From the NCBI GenBank assembly GCA_023423475.1, contig JAFAFN010000200.1, positions 1 through 7,324 on the forward strand: a DNA stretch of 7,324 bases. The letters run 5' to 3'. The DNA comes from Actinomycetes bacterium (GTDB lineage: Bacteria > Actinomycetota > Acidimicrobiia > Acidimicrobiales > Microtrichaceae). Under the pieces are notes generated by a model. The model worked only from the letters and a program-made list of their open reading frames with translations, had not been told where the DNA came from and ran no database searches. The position numbers and the translations under genes were made by a program. This document shows positions 6,461 to 7,324 of this stretch, in pieces (position 1 is the first letter of the stretch; every line of letters starts with the position of its first letter).

Positions 6461-6919
6461 GGCGCCACCGAGCGTGCCGATCACGAACACGAGCCGGAAC
6501 TTGCCGACCTGCACCTGCGCGCCCTCTCGCAGCAGCGCCTGCTCGATGCGGTCGCCGTCGAGGTAGGTGCCGTTCAGCGAGCCGGCGTCGACCAGGTGGT
6601 ACTGGCCGTCGTCCTCCCGGCGGACCTCGGCATGGCGCCGGGAGACGGTGACGTCATCGAGGAAGATGTCGCTGTCGGGGTGCCGTCCGATCTGGACGGT
6701 GTCGGTGTCGAGCGCGAACCGCGCCCCGGCCGTGCCACCACGGGTGACGATGAGCTGCCCCACCTCGCCGGCACCGGGGACGTCGACGCCCACGACCGGG
6801 TAGGTGCCGGTGGCGAGCTCGTCGTCCTCGGGCAGCACCGAACCACAGGCGGAGCAGAAGTTCGCTCCCGCCGCGTTCTGCACGCTGCACACCGGGCAGA
6901 TGATGCCGTCGCTCACCAT
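6455..6919 (-). CDS. garA: GarA/OdhI-like FHA protein with N-terminal zinc ribbon
   Basis: GarA/OdhI proteins bind and inhibit 2-oxoglutarate-using enzymes, and Ser/Thr-kinase phosphorylation switches this off. The 154-residue protein has an FHA domain at about 56-148 with all phosphothreonine-binding elements: GRHPDSDIFLDDVTVSRRHA (78-97) with R79, S93 and H96, then GSLNGTYL (113-120) with N116, and VGKFRLVF (138-145). This core closely matches mycobacterial GarA. The N-terminus differs. Instead of the familiar ETTS phosphorylation motif it has two CxxC pairs (C8/C11 and C22/C25), a zinc ribbon, then an acidic EDDELATGTYPVV (31-43) whose T37 or T39 could be the kinase site. ATG 6919 has AAGGA five bases upstream; the GTG three bases further on is a near-equal alternative. 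It lies 10 bases after gcvH, certainly in the same operon. Confidence 0.93.
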   Translation of the reverse strand: MVSDGIICPVCSVQNAAGANFCSACGSVLPEDDELATGTYPVVGVDVPGAGEVGQLIVTRGGTAGARFALDTDTVQIGRHPDSDIFLDDVTVSRRHAEVRREDDGQYHLVDAGSLNGTYLDGDRIEQALLREGAQVQVGKFRLVFVIGTLGGAA

Positions 6920-6922
6920 GGA

Positions 6923-6927
6923 AGGTC
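6923..6927 (-). promoter_or_regulatory. garA ribosome binding site
   Basis: AAGGA on the - strand, five bases before ATG 6919 and eight before the following GTG codon. The site touches the gcvH stop (TGAAGGA), so termination of gcvH and initiation of garA are adjacent. Confidence 0.65.
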
Positions 6928-6929
6928 CT

Positions 6930-7310
6930 TCAGCCGTCGGTGAGCTGACCGTACGCGGTCGCGTCGAGCAGCGACTCGACCGCGTCGGCGTCGGCCAGGG
7001 AGAGCACGGCGATCCAGCCCGCGCCGTAGGGGTCGGAGTTGACCAGCTCGGGCGCTGCCTCGAGCTCGGCGTTGACCTCGACCACGGTGTCGGCGAGCGG
7101 TGCGTAGATCTCGGAGACCGACTTGGTCGACTCGACCTCTCCGAAGGAGTCGCCCGCAGCGACGGTCGCCCCGACTTCTGGGGTCTGCACGAAGACCACG
7201 TCGCCGAGGGCGTCCTGGGCGTAGTCCGTGATGCCGATGCGGATCGAGTCGCCCTCGACCCGGACCCACTCGTGGTCCGATGAGTAGCGGAGGTCCTCTG
7301 GCACGTTCAT
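6930..7310 (-). CDS. gcvH: Glycine cleavage system H-protein (lipoyl carrier)
   Basis: GcvH is the small lipoylated protein that carries the aminomethyl group from GcvP to GcvT and the reduced lipoyl arm to the L-protein. At 126 residues it has the normal family length. It opens with LRYSSDHEWVRVEGDSIRIG (7-26), the family N-terminal signature, then GITDYAQDALGDVVFVQTP (26-44). The lipoyl site is K63 in GEVESTKSVSEIYAP (57-71), followed by VNSDPYGAGWIAVL (90-103). ATG 7310 fits the usual start; only 14 bases upstream are in view, with no strong ribosome site and no promoter visible. It is the first gene of the - strand block inside the window; further genes could lie upstream of it. Confidence 0.97.
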   Translation of the reverse strand: MNVPEDLRYSSDHEWVRVEGDSIRIGITDYAQDALGDVVFVQTPEVGATVAAGDSFGEVESTKSVSEIYAPLADTVVEVNAELEAAPELVNSDPYGAGWIAVLSLADADAVESLLDATAYGQLTDG

Positions 7311-7324
7311 CCGCCGAACGCTAC

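Overview
The window is ordinary chromosomal sequence from a high-GC Gram-positive bacterium. The gene order gcvH, garA-type FHA gene, ftsR-type MerR gene, DUF151/BFN gene, second MerR gene matches the actinobacterial block known in Mycobacterium tuberculosis as Rv1826 to Rv1830. Codons are strongly G/C-ending, the genes are tightly packed, and the FHA core reads almost like mycobacterial GarA. The FHA protein carries an N-terminal zinc ribbon and gcvT sits inside the block, so I lean to a deep-branching actinobacterium (Acidimicrobiia-like) rather than a mycobacterium. That placement is inference.

Layout. On the + strand, gcvP (glycine cleavage P-protein) fills 9-2891. On the - strand, reading from right to left, are gcvH (7310-6930), a garA-like FHA gene (6919-6455), an ftsR-like MerR gene with an unusually long disordered linker (6424-5330), a BFN/DUF151 gene (5259-4765), a second MerR gene (4606-4043) and gcvT (4032-2959). 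The two transcription units converge. A near-perfect 50-bp palindrome fills most of the 67-bp gap between the gcvP and gcvT stop codons and is probably a shared bidirectional terminator. No stretch over 300 bases lacks a gene.

How the genes fit together. GcvP, GcvH and GcvT are three of the four parts of the glycine cleavage system; the L-protein (lipoamide dehydrogenase) is not in the window. Between them lie a phosphopeptide-binding metabolic switch (GarA/OdhI family), a regulator linked in Corynebacterium to ftsZ expression and division (FtsR), a BFN-domain protein and another MerR regulator. Glycine and one-carbon metabolism, central carbon/nitrogen flux control and cell division are thus genetically linked.

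Less ordinary details are small. (1) A 17-bp tandem duplication lies between garA and ftsR and creates a chain of three ATGA stop/start overlaps through two six-codon minicistrons. (2) A 24-codon, arginine-rich minicistron exactly bridges ftsR and the BFN gene by TGATG and GTGA overlaps. (3) A possible MerR-style promoter upstream of the second MerR gene has an inverted repeat in its 18-bp spacer. (4) The FtsR-like protein has an acidic/proline-rich insert of about 150 residues. I found no mobile element, CRISPR array, RNA gene or clearly new multi-gene system.
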